NCBI GenBank assembly: GCA_008011715.2
Contig: CP136508.1
Coordinates: 5,084,001-5,148,000 of the forward strand
Direction of reading: 5' to 3'
Length of the DNA stretch: 64,000 nucleotides
DNA from: [Empedobacter] haloabium
GTDB lineage: Bacteria; Pseudomonadota; Gammaproteobacteria; Burkholderiales; Burkholderiaceae_D
Shown: piece by piece, positions 36,937 to 46,332 of the stretch
How positions within the stretch are numbered: position 1 is the stretch's first letter
Layout: the number at the start of each line of letters is the position of its first letter
Made by a program: the position numbers and the translations under genes
The notes under the pieces: model-generated
Seen by the model: only the letters and a program-made list of their open reading frames with translations
Database searches by the model: none
Told to the model about the DNA's origin: nothing

Positions 36937-37616
36937 GCCTTCCTCCCCGCGACTTCGACGATCGCATCGACGATGTTGGAATAGGCGCCGCAGCGGCAGA
37001 TATTGCCGCTCATGCGCTCGCGGATTTCCGCCTCGGTCAGTTGCGGTGCGCGTGCCAGGTCGTCCGTCACGTGGCTCGGCAGGCCCCGGCGGATTTCGTC
37101 CAGCACCGAGACGGCGGAACAGATCTGGCCGGGCGTGCAGTAGCCGCACTGGTAGCCGTCGTGCTTGACGAAGGCGGCCTGCATCGGATGCAGCTTGGCC
37201 GGCGTACCCAGGCCCTCGATGGTCGTGACCTGGGCACCCTGGTGCATCACGGCCAGGGTCAGGCAGGAATTGATGCGGCGGCCGTCCACGATCACCGTGC
37301 AGGCGCCGCACTGGCCCTGGTCGCAGCCTTTCTTGGTGCCCGTCAAGTGCAAGTGCTCGCGCAAGGCATCGAGCAGCGTCGTGCGCGTGTCGACCTTGAG
37401 CTGGCGCTGCTGGCCGTTCACCGTTAGCGCTACCTCGGTGGTGACGGGTGGCGTCGGGGTATCGGTGCGCGCATCGCTGCGTGTGTCGGCCGGCTGCGCC
37501 TGGCCGCCGGCGACGGCGGGTACGGCCGCCACCGTGGCGGAAACGGCGCCCGCGATCAGCAGGTCGCGCCGGGTGAGCTTGACGTCGCCCGTCGGTGATT
37601 CGATGTGGTCATCCAT
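36933..37616 (-). CDS. paoA: Periplasmic aldehyde oxidoreductase, (2Fe-2S) subunit with Tat signal (locus 2)
   Basis: This 227-residue protein has a Tat leader ([17 protein letters not shown], about 15-31) and an Ala/Thr/Pro-rich linker. A ferredoxin domain with CDQGQCGAC and a helical domain with CGYCTPGQ and CRCGAY then bind two 2Fe-2S clusters. It likely carries the folded three-subunit complex across the inner membrane. Length and layout match E. coli PaoA (about 229 residues). It is the first gene of the paoABC operon, divergent from the YbaN-like gene. Confidence 0.9.
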   Translation of the reverse strand: MDDHIESPTGDVKLTRRDLLIAGAVSATVAAVPAVAGGQAQPADTRSDARTDTPTPPVTTEVALTVNGQQRQLKVDTRTTLLDALREHLHLTGTKKGCDQGQCGACTVIVDGRRINSCLTLAVMHQGAQVTTIEGLGTPAKLHPMQAAFVKHDGYQCGYCTPGQICSAVSVLDEIRRGLPSHVTDDLARAPQLTEAEIRERMSGNICRCGAYSNIVDAIVEVAGRKA

Positions 37617-37810
37617 GATTCGATCCTGTGGCTGGGTGTTGGGCCTGGCCGGGCCGGCTGGAAAGTTATCTTAAAGGCATTCCGAAAAACGATTAGCACG
37701 TTTGACCGGCATAGTCTTATGAGCGCAGTTCATGAATGACCGGGAGGTGTGCTCGTGCAAGCGGGCCGCGCTTGGGTTACGCTGCGCATTGACCTCTCTT
37801 CTGGACATCG

Positions 37811-38182
37811 ATGAAGCACCTGCTCAACCTCATAGGCTGCATCGCCGTCGTGCTGGCGGTGTTCGGCGTGTTCCTGCCGCTGCTGCCGACGACGCCATTC
37901 CTGCTGCTGGCCTCCGCCTGCTTCGTGCGCGGCTCGCCGCGCCTGCACAACTGGCTGCGCACGAACCGCGTGTTCGGTGCCTACCTGCGCGATTACGAGG
38001 ACGGACGCGGCATCCCGCTGCGCGGCAAGATTGTCGTGCTGGTGTTGATGTGGGCTTCGCTGGGCTGGTCGATGACGCGCGTGCCGCACGTCGCGCTGGT
38101 GCTGCTGCTGGCCGCCATCGGCACGGGGGTGACGGTGTACCTGGTCCGGTATGTGCCGACGATGCGCACTACGCGCCGATAG
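37811..38182 (+). CDS. YbaN/DUF454-family inner membrane protein
   Basis: This 123-residue protein has the DUF454 pattern: an N-terminal hydrophobic segment, then FGVFLPLLPTTPFLLLASACF and the conserved RGSPRLHNWLRTNRVFGAYL loop. Two further transmembrane segments follow. The function of the family is not well established. The TGG-rich region upstream shows no clear promoter; the gene is 194 bp from the divergent paoA start. Confidence 0.88.
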   Translation: MKHLLNLIGCIAVVLAVFGVFLPLLPTTPFLLLASACFVRGSPRLHNWLRTNRVFGAYLRDYEDGRGIPLRGKIVVLVLMWASLGWSMTRVPHVALVLLLAAIGTGVTVYLVRYVPTMRTTRR

Positions 38183-38226
38183 CAACCCTGGCGTAGAATG
38201 CCGTTTTTGCAACTTCGAACTGATCC

Positions 38227-38769
38227 ATGCATTTCTCTTTCCTGCGTCCGCTCGCGCTGACGGCGCTGCTGCTCGCCGGCGCCAACGCCGGCGCCGCCAC
38301 CCCATCCTGCCAGGCCGAACTGGGCGACGCCCGCGCCGCCCAGCTGGTCAACCAGTGCATCCTCGTATCACCCGCCACGCGGCCACCCTGCAATGCCGCC
38401 AACAGCTGCCAGCTGATCGAGGGAGAGATCCTGCGCAGCTGCGCGCTGCTGGAGGGGAAAGCGCCGGCCTTTTGCGGCGCGCCGGCCAAGAGCGGCACGG
38501 TGGAGGGTTACCTGGTGGGCGGCGGCGGTATCGACAACATGAGCCTGCGGATCCGGCGCGACGACGGCAAGCGCGTCTCGGCCTGGTGCGGTAATTGCGG
38601 CGACTGGTTCCGCGACACCGGCGAGAACGAAATCCAGGCGCTGAAGCCGGCCTACCTCGGCAAGCGCGTGCGCGTGGTCGTGCAGGTGCGCCGCAATGGC
38701 GGAGCGCTGGCCGGTCCTGGCGAGGACGACATGGAGCCGTTCATCCAGTCCGTGCAGTTTCTCAAGTAA
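38227..38769 (+). CDS. Cys-rich secreted protein of unknown function
   Basis: This 180-residue protein has a signal peptide (about 1-23, ending AGAA). The mature part has eight Cys residues, including CGNCGDWF, so disulfides in the periplasm are likely. No family recognised. It follows the YbaN-like gene by 44 bp in the same direction and ends at repeat copy D. Confidence 0.65.
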   Translation: MHFSFLRPLALTALLLAGANAGAATPSCQAELGDARAAQLVNQCILVSPATRPPCNAANSCQLIEGEILRSCALLEGKAPAFCGAPAKSGTVEGYLVGGGGIDNMSLRIRRDDGKRVSAWCGNCGDWFRDTGENEIQALKPAYLGKRVRVVVQVRRNGGALAGPGEDDMEPFIQSVQFLK

Positions 38770-38791
38770 GGCAACGCCTAACAGCCGAGGC

Positions 38792-38830
38792 CGTGTCCCA
38801 CCCCGGGGTCAGTCACCAGAACGGGACACG
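38792..38830. repeat. Diverged palindromic repeat, copy D (convergent gene junction)
   Basis: CGTGTCCC (38792-38799) pairs with GGGACACG (38823-38830). The 23-base loop contains CCCCGGGGTCAGTCACC, the same GGGGTCAGT core as the other copies. It fills the 79 bp between convergent genes. It is a shortened or diverged family member. Confidence 0.6.
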
Positions 38831-38848
38831 AACTGAGCGGAAGGGGCT

Positions 38849-39565
38849 TTACTCGCCCTTCTCGTACTGCCCGCGCCACCCTTCCGGCTCCGTCACGCGC
38901 AGCTTGCCGCCGTCGTTCTTCAGCCGCATCGTCTTGAACGCCTGCGGCATCAGCACTTCCGGGTTGGTGACCGTGAAGCCGGCCAGGCGCTGCGACGCGC
39001 GCTGCGACGGCACCGCCAGCCATTGCCATGCCGCGTCCGAGCCCTCCAGGCGCAGGCCGACACGGGTCCACTGCTCCTGCGCCGGCATCTGCACGATGGC
39101 GTCGCCATTGCGCTTGCTGACGGCCGTCGCGCGCTTGCCGCTGGCGCTCTCGAACTGCACCTCGACGCCGGGCAGCGGGCCCTGGCGAGGGAAGCCGACG
39201 ATGGCGATCCAGCTGCCCGGTTCCGCCGGCTTCGTGCCTTGGTAGTCTTCTTCCGCGAAGCTGGCGAACGTCGGCGCCTGGGTCGGCTGCGCGCTGGTCA
39301 GCGTGATCTCGTCGCCCTTGGCGACCCAGGTGCCGGTCGCCATCTGGTCGTCGGCGCCGTAGCTGAGCGACCATTCGAACTTGCCGTCCTTCTTCAGCAG
39401 CAGTTCCGACCCCACTTCCGTCATGCCGTGCAGGTAGTAATGGCCTGGCAACGCGCCGCTGGCGGCGCTGGCAGCGACGGGGGCCTTGGCGGCCGGCGCG
39501 CACAGCGCCGGGGCGGAAAAGATCAGGGCCAGCAGGGTGGCGGCGGAGGCAAGTGTGGTGGACAT
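38849..39565 (-). CDS. Secreted protein of unknown function
   Basis: This 238-residue protein has a signal peptide (about 1-22, ending ALCAP). The mature part begins with an Ala/Pro linker and then a GHYYLHGMTEVGSELLLKKD segment, predicted mostly beta strand. It may be a small periplasmic lipocalin-like or DUF protein, but I recognise no specific family. It is convergent with the Cys-rich gene and divergent from the DUF3016 gene. Confidence 0.65.
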   Translation of the reverse strand: MSTTLASAATLLALIFSAPALCAPAAKAPVAASAASGALPGHYYLHGMTEVGSELLLKKDGKFEWSLSYGADDQMATGTWVAKGDEITLTSAQPTQAPTFASFAEEDYQGTKPAEPGSWIAIVGFPRQGPLPGVEVQFESASGKRATAVSKRNGDAIVQMPAQEQWTRVGLRLEGSDAAWQWLAVPSQRASQRLAGFTVTNPEVLMPQAFKTMRLKNDGGKLRVTEPEGWRGQYEKGE

Positions 39566-39701
39566 GGCGGTCGGATCGGTTGGCGATGCGCCGCAGATGG
39601 GGCCAGGGTACGCGATTGCAATAGTATCAATGTGGTGGCGGGCGAAGCGCGGCCTGCGATCGGCGTATATTCACGCTGACCGCCTGTTATCTGGAGCCGA
39701 T

Positions 39702-40181
39702 ATGATCCGTTACCTTTGCCGCGCCGCGGCGAGCGTCGCCTTGCTGTTCGCCGCGGGCGGCGCCAGCGCCGGCGCCACCGTCACCTACGCACACCCGGAA
39801 AAGATGACGGACGTGCCCCGCTATCCGTCGGACCGCGAACAGATGGAACTCACGCTGCGCGAACATCTGGAGCAGCTCTCGGCCCGGCTGCCGGCAGGAC
39901 AACAGTTGATCGTGGATTTCCTCGACATCGACCTGGCCGGCGACGTGTTCCCGCGCGTGCCCGTGCAGGACATCCGCGTGCTGAAGGGACGCGCCGACTG
40001 GCCGCGCATGCACCTGCGCTGGCGCATCGAGCAGGACGGCACCGTGCTGCGGAGCGGCGAGCGCGAGTTGTCCGATCCGAACTACCTGATGAATTCCAGC
40101 CGCCACGACCGCGAGCTGTACGCGCACGAGAAGAACCTGCTGGACGACTGGTTCCGCAAGGAGTTCCTGGCCAGCCGCTGA
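39702..40181 (+). CDS. DUF3016-family periplasmic protein
   Basis: This 159-residue protein has a signal peptide (about 1-24, ending ASAGA). The DUF3016 pattern follows: VTYAHPEKMTDVP, then LIVDFLDIDLAGD and a LSDPNYLMN segment. CTGGAG lies before the ATG at a good spacing, which supports this start over longer in-frame readings. The role of DUF3016 is unknown. Confidence 0.83.
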   Translation: MIRYLCRAAASVALLFAAGGASAGATVTYAHPEKMTDVPRYPSDREQMELTLREHLEQLSARLPAGQQLIVDFLDIDLAGDVFPRVPVQDIRVLKGRADWPRMHLRWRIEQDGTVLRSGERELSDPNYLMNSSRHDRELYAHEKNLLDDWFRKEFLASR

Positions 40182-40264
40182 ACCCGCCGGCGCGGCAGTC
40201 GTCGCGCCACCCCACTGTTTCGCTGTTCGAAACGCTCCTCCACTGTCCCTTGCTTTTTTGATGT

Positions 40265-40287
40265 CAACACGCCACAACCGCGTGTTG
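40265..40287. repeat. Perfect 8-bp inverted repeat upstream of the porin promoter
   Basis: CAACACGC and GCGTGTTG are separated by a 7-base loop, 25 bp upstream of the predicted -35 of the porin gene. No T-run follows on the + strand, so it is not a terminator for the preceding gene. It could be a regulator site. Confidence 0.45.
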
Positions 40288-40311
40288 CGCGATGCTGCGC
40301 CCCTGTAGTTG

Positions 40312-40341
40312 TTGACAGGTCTCCTACCTCGAAAATACAGT
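40312..40341 (+). promoter_or_regulatory. Sigma-70 promoter of the porin gene
   Basis: A perfect TTGACA (40312-40317) and TACAGT (40336-40341) are separated by 18 bp. The predicted leader is about 95 nt long before the ATG at 40443. Confidence 0.6.
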
Positions 40342-40442
40342 TTCATTTCCGATTAGATCGTTTCGTCAACCGAAACCTCATCAGGAAATGCGGCCTGGCT
40401 GCGCGGTCGCCAGGCTCACAACATAAAACAGGAGACGACAGG

Positions 40443-41528
40443 ATGAAAAAGACCATCGCGGCCATGGCCGTGCTGTATGCGATGTCCCTCGGTGCCGCCG
40501 CGCAGTCCGGCATCACGCTGTATGGCATCGTCGATGCCGGTGTCACGCGCGTGTCCGGCAATGGTTCGGGCGGCAACCGCACCAGCGTCGAGGCGGGGCA
40601 GATGCAGGTTTCGCGCTGGGGCGTGCGCGGCGTGGAGGACCTGGGCAACGGGCTGAAGGCGCGCTTTGGGCTGGAAAGCACCCTGCTCAACGACACCGGC
40701 GTGGCCGGCGTGGCCACCGGCACGCCATCGAACACCAGCCTGTTCGACCGCGAAGCCACCGTCGGCATCGCCGGGCCGTTCGGCTCCCTGGACATGGGCC
40801 GCCAGAACATCCTCGGCGTGCAGTCCGTCGGCCTGGCCGATCCGATGGGACTGGCCTTTGCCGCCACCAGCCCGAACGTGCTGTTCGCGGCGATGAACCA
40901 CTCCGGTGTGTACGGGCCGTATGGCGCCAACAACGGCGGCACCGCGCTGCGGCAGAACAATTCGGTGCGCTATGTCTCGCCGATCTGGCGCGGGGCCGGG
41001 TTCGCGCTGATGCACGGCTTCGGCGAGCAGGCCGGCGATGCCGAGAAAAGCACCTACCAGGGCGCTTCCGCCTTCTACAACAACGGCGCGCTGGCCGTCG
41101 CCGGCGCCTATGCGCGACTGAAGAACGTGACCAACACCGACCGGCTGGCGTCGCATGCCTACGGCATCAAGTACACCACGGGCGTGGCCGTGCTGAAGTC
41201 GACGTGGGCGCAGAACCGGCTGGAGAGCACGGGCCGCAAGATCACGATTGTCGGCGTCGGGGTCGACGTGCCCGCCAGCCCGGCCCTGACCTTGACCGGC
41301 GCGTTCTACAACACGCGCCGCTCGGGCGACCTGAGTGACGAGTCACGCCAATACATCTTCATCGCCCGCTATGGCTTCAGCAAGCGCAGCACGGGCTATC
41401 TGTCGCTGGGCCGCGCCACCACCGACAGCGTGGTCAGCGCCAGCCAGATCAACCTGGCGCAGGGCTTCGTCCCGGTCGGCAGCGATGCGGCCAACCGCTT
41501 CACGGTCGGCCTGATGCATTCGTTCTGA
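40443..41528 (+). CDS. Gram-negative porin (Omp32/OmpC type)
   Basis: This 361-residue protein has a signal peptide (about 1-20, MKKTIAAMAV...AAAQ). The classic betaproteobacterial porin start SGITLYGIVDAGV follows, then SRWGVRGVEDLGNGLKARF and the final strand FTVGLMHSF, ending in Phe as outer-membrane barrels do. Trimeric general diffusion pores of this class admit small anionic solutes. CAGGAGACGAC precedes the ATG. It ends only 3 bp from the convergent acyl-CoA ligase gene. Confidence 0.92.
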   Translation: MKKTIAAMAVLYAMSLGAAAQSGITLYGIVDAGVTRVSGNGSGGNRTSVEAGQMQVSRWGVRGVEDLGNGLKARFGLESTLLNDTGVAGVATGTPSNTSLFDREATVGIAGPFGSLDMGRQNILGVQSVGLADPMGLAFAATSPNVLFAAMNHSGVYGPYGANNGGTALRQNNSVRYVSPIWRGAGFALMHGFGEQAGDAEKSTYQGASAFYNNGALAVAGAYARLKNVTNTDRLASHAYGIKYTTGVAVLKSTWAQNRLESTGRKITIVGVGVDVPASPALTLTGAFYNTRRSGDLSDESRQYIFIARYGFSKRSTGYLSLGRATTDSVVSASQINLAQGFVPVGSDAANRFTVGLMHSF

Positions 41529-41531
41529 CGC

Positions 41532-43196
41532 TCAGCGCGCGGCCGTGGCCTGCGCTTCCTGCAAGGTGCGCCACAGCACCTTGCCGGTGGCGGACTTCGG
41601 CAGCGCCGCGCAGAACTCGACGACGCGCGGGCTTTTATAGGCCGCCATGTTGGCATGGGCCCAGTCGACGATGTCCTGCTCGTTGACGGTGCCGGCAAAG
41701 CCGTCCTTCAACGCCACCACGGCCTTGACGGTCTCGCCGCGGCGCTCGTCGCGGCCGGCCACCACGCACACCTCGCGGATGGCGGGGTGGCGGTACATCA
41801 GCGCCTCCACCTCGGCCGGCCAGACCTTGTAGCTGCAGGCGTTGATCATGCGCTTCAGGCGGTCCACCATGAAGAAATAGCCCTCCTCGTCCTGCCGCCC
41901 CAGGTCGCCGGTGCGCAGGAAGCGCTTGCCGTCGAACTGCAGGAAGGCGGCGGCGCTGGCCTCCGGGTTGTTCCAGTAGCCCTGCATCACCTGCGGGCCG
42001 TGCACGACGATCTCGCCGACCTCGCCCGGCGGCAGCTCGGCCAGCGTGACGGGATCGATGACGCGCGCGTCGACGTCGAAGATGGGAATGCCCAGGCATT
42101 GCTTCTTCGGCCGCTCCGGCGGATTCACATGGGTCGGCGCGATGGTTTCCGACATGCCGTAGCCCTCGACATAGTCGATGGCCAGCAGGTCGTGCAGCTT
42201 CTGCGCGATCGCATCGGGCATCGCCGCGCCGCCACCGCTCATGCGCCGCACCGAGGACAGATCGTATTGCGCCACCCGGGGGCTCGACAACAGGTCCACC
42301 ACCATCGTCGAGATCAGCTGCAGCGCGTTGACACGGTGGCGGCGGATGCATTCGGCGGCCGTGTCGCGGTCCCAGCGCGCCATCAGCACGATGGTGCCGC
42401 CGACGAAGATCGGACCGTTCATCCCGCCCTGCATGCCCGTCACGTGGAACAGCGGCAGCACCGACAGCGCCACCGCGTCCTGCTGCGTGCCGAACCACTG
42501 CATGCCGGCCACCGCCGTCACCATGGCGCCGCGGTGCGTGTGCATGCAGCCTTTCGGATAGCCGGTCGTGCCCGAGGTGTATGGCATCACGCAGAGGTCG
42601 TCCGGGCCGGTCGCCACCGGCGCCGGCTGGCCGTCATGCGCCAGCATGGCGCGCCACGGCACCACGCCCGGCTCCTCGATCGCGGCGCAGGGCGCGGCCA
42701 CGAACTCCGGCACCTTCAGGTCGGTCGGCTGGCGCAGGTAGTCGGCATAGGTGGCCACGATGGCATGACGCAAACCATGGCCGAGCAGCGGCGCCACCTG
42801 CGCATGCAGGTCCTGCGCCACGAAGATGGTATGCGCACCGGTGTCCTCCACGTAGTGGCGCAGTTCTTCCGTGAGATTCATCGGATTGACGGGCACCACC
42901 ACCGCGCCGGCGCGCAGGATCGCGTAGTAGGCCAGCACGAACTGGGGGCTGTTCTGCAGGTACAGCAGCACGCGGTCGCCCGGCGCCACGCCGCATTCTT
43001 GCTGCAGGTAGGCGGCGATGCGGCCCGTTTCTTCCCAGCACTCGGCATATGTGAGCGGCGTGTCGTAGAAGACCAGGCATGGCTTGTCGGGATAGCGCAC
43101 CGCCGACACTTCCAGGTTGTAGCACAGGTTGGTAGCCGGCACCGTCAGGTGGCGCGGCAGGCCCCTGGGCCAGACGACGAGATGGCGTTCGTTCAT
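41532..43196 (-). CDS. AMP-binding acyl-CoA ligase (long- or medium-chain fatty acid type)
   Basis: This 554-residue adenylate-forming enzyme has the A3 phosphate loop YTSGTTGYPKG, the A5 motif GYGMSETIAP, the A7/A8 motif LRTGDLG and the A10 catalytic Lys in PKSATGKVLWR near the C-terminus. It would activate a carboxylic acid to its CoA thioester. It is divergent from a PaaI-type thioesterase and heads a region full of beta-oxidation genes. The acyl chain cannot be told from sequence. Confidence 0.9.
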   Translation of the reverse strand: MNERHLVVWPRGLPRHLTVPATNLCYNLEVSAVRYPDKPCLVFYDTPLTYAECWEETGRIAAYLQQECGVAPGDRVLLYLQNSPQFVLAYYAILRAGAVVVPVNPMNLTEELRHYVEDTGAHTIFVAQDLHAQVAPLLGHGLRHAIVATYADYLRQPTDLKVPEFVAAPCAAIEEPGVVPWRAMLAHDGQPAPVATGPDDLCVMPYTSGTTGYPKGCMHTHRGAMVTAVAGMQWFGTQQDAVALSVLPLFHVTGMQGGMNGPIFVGGTIVLMARWDRDTAAECIRRHRVNALQLISTMVVDLLSSPRVAQYDLSSVRRMSGGGAAMPDAIAQKLHDLLAIDYVEGYGMSETIAPTHVNPPERPKKQCLGIPIFDVDARVIDPVTLAELPPGEVGEIVVHGPQVMQGYWNNPEASAAAFLQFDGKRFLRTGDLGRQDEEGYFFMVDRLKRMINACSYKVWPAEVEALMYRHPAIREVCVVAGRDERRGETVKAVVALKDGFAGTVNEQDIVDWAHANMAAYKSPRVVEFCAALPKSATGKVLWRTLQEAQATAAR

Positions 43197-43370
43197 CGGC
43201 TTGTCTCCATTATTGTCTTGCAGGACGATCGCGCGGCGTCAGGCGTACGTCGATGAATACCGCCAGGCGAAACACTGTTTTAGCCCGGTTCAGTGTAGCA
43301 GTGGCAAAAAGTAATGTAAACTCGGCCGCAACAGTTGGCGCGGTTTCACTCAGCAGAACAAGGCGAGACG

Positions 43371-43811
43371 ATGAGCAAAGAGATACCTGCAGGCTTCGAA
43401 CGCCTGCAACGCGGCGGCCCATACATGGCGGGCCTGGGTGAGCTCTACCTGCGGCAGGAGGGCAGCGTGATCGTCATCGCGATGCGCGTGAGCGAGCGCC
43501 ACACCAATATGCGCGGCATCGTGCATGGCGGCATGCTGGCCAGCCTGGCCGACACGGCGCTGGGTATCGGCTTGACGTTGTCGTGCGAAGCCCGCCACTC
43601 CTTCGTGACCGTCAGCCTGACGACCGATTTCCTGGCGGCGGCGCGCCCGGGCGACTGGCTGGAGGCGCACGTGCAGGTCGACCGCATCGGCGGCCGCGTG
43701 GCGTTCGCCGGCTGCCGCCTGCAGGTGGGGGAAAAGATGGCGCTGCGCGCCAGCGGCGTGTTCGCGGTGATGCCGCCGCTGACGCCGGAACAGCTGGCGG
43801 CGGGCTACTGA
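43371..43811 (+). CDS. PaaI-family hotdog thioesterase
   Basis: This 146-residue hotdog-fold protein has the PaaI signature MRGIVHGGMLASLADTALG, where His-Gly-Gly and the Asp form the active site. A VSLTTDFLAAARPGDWLEA strand follows. It hydrolyses acyl- or aryl-CoA, perhaps to relieve CoA trapping. The ATG at 43371 begins MSKEIPAGF and is preceded by AAGGCGAGA. It is convergent with the IclR gene (7 bp between stops). Confidence 0.87.
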   Translation: MSKEIPAGFERLQRGGPYMAGLGELYLRQEGSVIVIAMRVSERHTNMRGIVHGGMLASLADTALGIGLTLSCEARHSFVTVSLTTDFLAAARPGDWLEAHVQVDRIGGRVAFAGCRLQVGEKMALRASGVFAVMPPLTPEQLAAGY

Positions 43812-43818
43812 AGCGCGG

Positions 43819-44634
43819 TCAGGTTTCGAGCTTGCGCGCGATCTCGATCAGGCGCGGGCGTACCTCGTCCAGCAGGAACTCCTTCGACACACTGGAGGAC
43901 GGTCCGCCGCAGTTCATCGACATCAGCTGGCTGCCGCCGATCGGCATGAAACCGACGGCGATGCCGTTGACGTCCTTCTGCCAGTCGCCGAACGAGGTGG
44001 CGCAGCCGTACTGCTGGTAATCGGCCAGGCCCCGCTCCAGGCCCTGGCGCAGCGCGCCGTGCGCCATCTCGTCCAGTTCCGACGAACGCGCCAGGATCTC
44101 CTTGCGCTCCTGCTCGGAGGCGCGTGCCAGGTAGGCGCGGCCGAGCGCGGACACCGCCAGCGGCAGGCGCGATCCCACCTGCAGCGCCAGCGCCAGCGCG
44201 GCCTGGCTGCGGCACACTTCCACGTAGATCATCGACAACCGGTCGCGCATCGCGATCGACACCGTGGTGCCGGAAAACTCGGCCAGCTCCTGCATCATCG
44301 GCCGCGCCAGCTGGCGGATATCGAGCCGCGCCAGCATCGCGCTGCCCAGGCCCAAGGTGGCGGTGCCCAGCATGTAGCGCCCGTTGCTTTCCTGCGCCAG
44401 GTAGCCCAGCTTGGTCAGCGTGTAGGTAAAACGCGTGACCGTCGATTTCGGCAGGCCGCAGCGTTCCGCGATCTGCTGGTTGGTCAGGCTCTTGTCGGCG
44501 CGGCGGAAGCACGCCAGCACCTCCAGCCCGCGCGCCAGTGCCGTGATGTAATAACGGTCCTCGTTGTTGCGCGTTCCCTCCTGGTCCGCCGCCTGGTCGG
44601 CCGCGTCGGCCGGATTCAGTTCACTATCCTGCAT
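43819..44634 (-). CDS. IclR-family transcriptional regulator
   Basis: This 271-residue protein has an N-terminal winged helix-turn-helix (about 28-90: ALARGLEVLACF, then LTNQQIAERCGLPKSTVTRF) and a C-terminal IclR effector domain with VGSRLPLAVSALGRAYLA. It is divergent from the aldehyde dehydrogenase gene, with a palindrome in the 228 bp between. IclR regulators usually control such adjacent catabolic operons in response to a small acid or aromatic. The effector is unknown. Confidence 0.92.
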   Translation of the reverse strand: MQDSELNPADAADQAADQEGTRNNEDRYYITALARGLEVLACFRRADKSLTNQQIAERCGLPKSTVTRFTYTLTKLGYLAQESNGRYMLGTATLGLGSAMLARLDIRQLARPMMQELAEFSGTTVSIAMRDRLSMIYVEVCRSQAALALALQVGSRLPLAVSALGRAYLARASEQERKEILARSSELDEMAHGALRQGLERGLADYQQYGCATSFGDWQKDVNGIAVGFMPIGGSQLMSMNCGGPSSSVSKEFLLDEVRPRLIEIARKLET

Positions 44635-44810
44635 GCTTGCTCCTGTTGGAATATCCCCACGATGCCGGCACGACCGCGCTTGTGGCACACTGCCCCTGCG
44701 GCCCGGTCGAAGCTTCGACCGTTGTGTCCGTCCCGCCTCCTGCCCGCAAAAGTCGTTGCCGGGCTTACAAAATTGACGTATTCTTTTTTCATTCCATTTT
44801 ACCTGCGATA

Positions 44811-44827
44811 GTTTTGCACAGCAAAAC
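44811..44827. promoter_or_regulatory. Inverted repeat, candidate IclR operator
   Basis: GTTTTGC-aca-GCAAAAC is a perfect 7-bp dyad, 35 bp before the ATG of the aldehyde dehydrogenase. It overlaps TGCGATAGT (44804-44812), which resembles an extended -10. TTGACG lies at 44773. The position fits a regulator site, and the divergent IclR gene makes that protein the first candidate. Confidence 0.5.
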
Positions 44828-44862
44828 AAATCTACGCGCACGCACACAGGAGCCCTGCCAGC

Positions 44863-46332
44863 ATGCCAGAAGCACAGGTTCACCCCACACCTCCCATTAC
44901 CCGTGACCGGCTGTTTATCGCCAAGCGCTGGGTCGCACCGCACGGCACCTCTGCCATCGACGTCATCGATCCCGCCCATGAAACCGTGCTCGGCCGCATC
45001 CCGGCCGGTGACGAGACCGATGCCGAAACGGCCGTGCAGGCCGCGCGCGCCGCGTTCGAGGCCTGGAGCGGCACGCCGCCCGTCGAGCGCGCCGCCTACC
45101 TGGGCCGCATCGCCGAAGGGCTGCGCGCGCGCAGCGACGAACTGGCGCAATTGATCGCCAGCGAGGTCGGCATGCCCCTGAAGCTGGCGGCCGCGATCCA
45201 GGTCGGCTCGCCGGTCGCCATCTTTGCCGACTACGCCCGGCTGGCCAGGGAGTTCGAGTGGGAACGCCAGGTCGGCCATTCGCGCGTGCTGCGCGAAGCC
45301 GTGGGCGTCGTGGCCTGCATCACGCCTTGGAACTACCCGCTGCACCAGATCGCCGCCAAGGTGGGCGCCGCGCTGGCGGCCGGCTGCACCGTCGTGCTGA
45401 AGCCATCCGAGGTGGCGCCGTTGAACGCCTTCGTGCTGGCCGAAGTGATCGAGGCGGCCGGGCTGCCGGCCGGCGTGTTCAACCTCGTCACCGGCTACGG
45501 CCCCGTCGTGGGCGAAGCGCTGGTGCGCCATCCGGACGTGGACATGGTGTCGTTCACCGGCTCCACCGCCGCCGGCCGCCGCGTCGGTGAAGTGGCCGCG
45601 GCCACCGTCAAGCGTGTCGCGCTGGAACTGGGCGGCAAATCCGCGTCCGTGATCCTGCCGGACGCCGACCTGGCCGCGGCGGTGAAGGGCACGCTGAGCG
45701 CCTGCTTCCTCAACAGCGGCCAGACCTGCTCCGCGCACACGCGCATGCTGGTGCCGGAGGCGCGGTACGACGAAGCGGCGCACCTGGCCGTGCAGGGTGC
45801 AGCCGCCTACACGGTGGGCGATCCGTTCCAGGCCGGCGTCAAGCTGGGTCCCCTCGCCTCGCCGGCCCAGCGCGACCGCGTGCGCGCCTACATCCGGCGC
45901 GGCATCGAGGAGGGCGCGACCTTGCTGTGCGGCGGCCCGGAAGCGCCGGCAGGCCTGGATACCGGCTGCTACGTGCAACCGACCGTGTTCGGCCGGGTCG
46001 ACCCGGCCAGCACGGTCGCACAGGAGGAGATCTTCGGCCCGGTGCTGTCGATCATTACCTACCGCGACGAGGACGACGCGGTGCGCATCGCCAACGACAC
46101 GCCGTATGGCCTGGGTGGCGCCGTCTGGGCCGGCAGCGACGAGCGCGCGTTCGCCATCGCGCGGCGCCTGCGCACGGGCCAGGTGGACATCAATGGCGGC
46201 GGCTTCAACGGCCGCGCTCCGTTCGGCGGCTACAAGCAATCCGGCAACGGCCGCGAACTGGGCACCTACGGCCTGGACGAATTCCTCGAGTACAAATCGC
46301 TGCAATGCAAACCGAACCGGGAGACGGCATGA
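44863..46332 (+). CDS. NAD(P)-dependent aldehyde dehydrogenase
   Basis: This 489-residue protein of the ALDH superfamily has the conserved [10 protein letters not shown] segment, the general base Glu in VALELGGKS (residue 255) and the catalytic Cys in NSGQTCSAH (residue 289). [11 protein letters not shown] lies near the end, and the C-terminal [15 protein letters not shown] motif is present. It would oxidise an aldehyde to the acid. AGGAG lies upstream of the ATG. Its stop overlaps the alcohol dehydrogenase ATG by 4 bases, so the pair likely works in sequence on one alcohol. Confidence 0.92.
   Translation: MPEAQVHPTPPITRDRLFIAKRWVAPHGTSAIDVIDPAHETVLGRIPAGDETDAETAVQAARAAFEAWSGTPPVERAAYLGRIAEGLRARSDELAQLIASEVGMPLKLAAAIQVGSPVAIFADYARLAREFEWERQVGHSRVLREAVGVVACITPWNYPLHQIAAKVGAALAAGCTVVLKPSEVAPLNAFVLAEVIEAAGLPAGVFNLVTGYGPVVGEALVRHPDVDMVSFTGSTAAGRRVGEVAAATVKRVALELGGKSASVILPDADLAAAVKGTLSACFLNSGQTCSAHTRMLVPEARYDEAAHLAVQGAAAYTVGDPFQAGVKLGPLASPAQRDRVRAYIRRGIEEGATLLCGGPEAPAGLDTGCYVQPTVFGRVDPASTVAQEEIFGPVLSIITYRDEDDAVRIANDTPYGLGGAVWAGSDERAFAIARRLRTGQVDINGGGFNGRAPFGGYKQSGNGRELGTYGLDEFLEYKSLQCKPNRETA

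Noticed and set aside
40250..40290. T-run and hairpin after the DUF3016 gene as an intrinsic terminator
   Set aside because: The T-run lies before the hairpin on the + strand, the wrong order, and the minus strand gives no U-tract.
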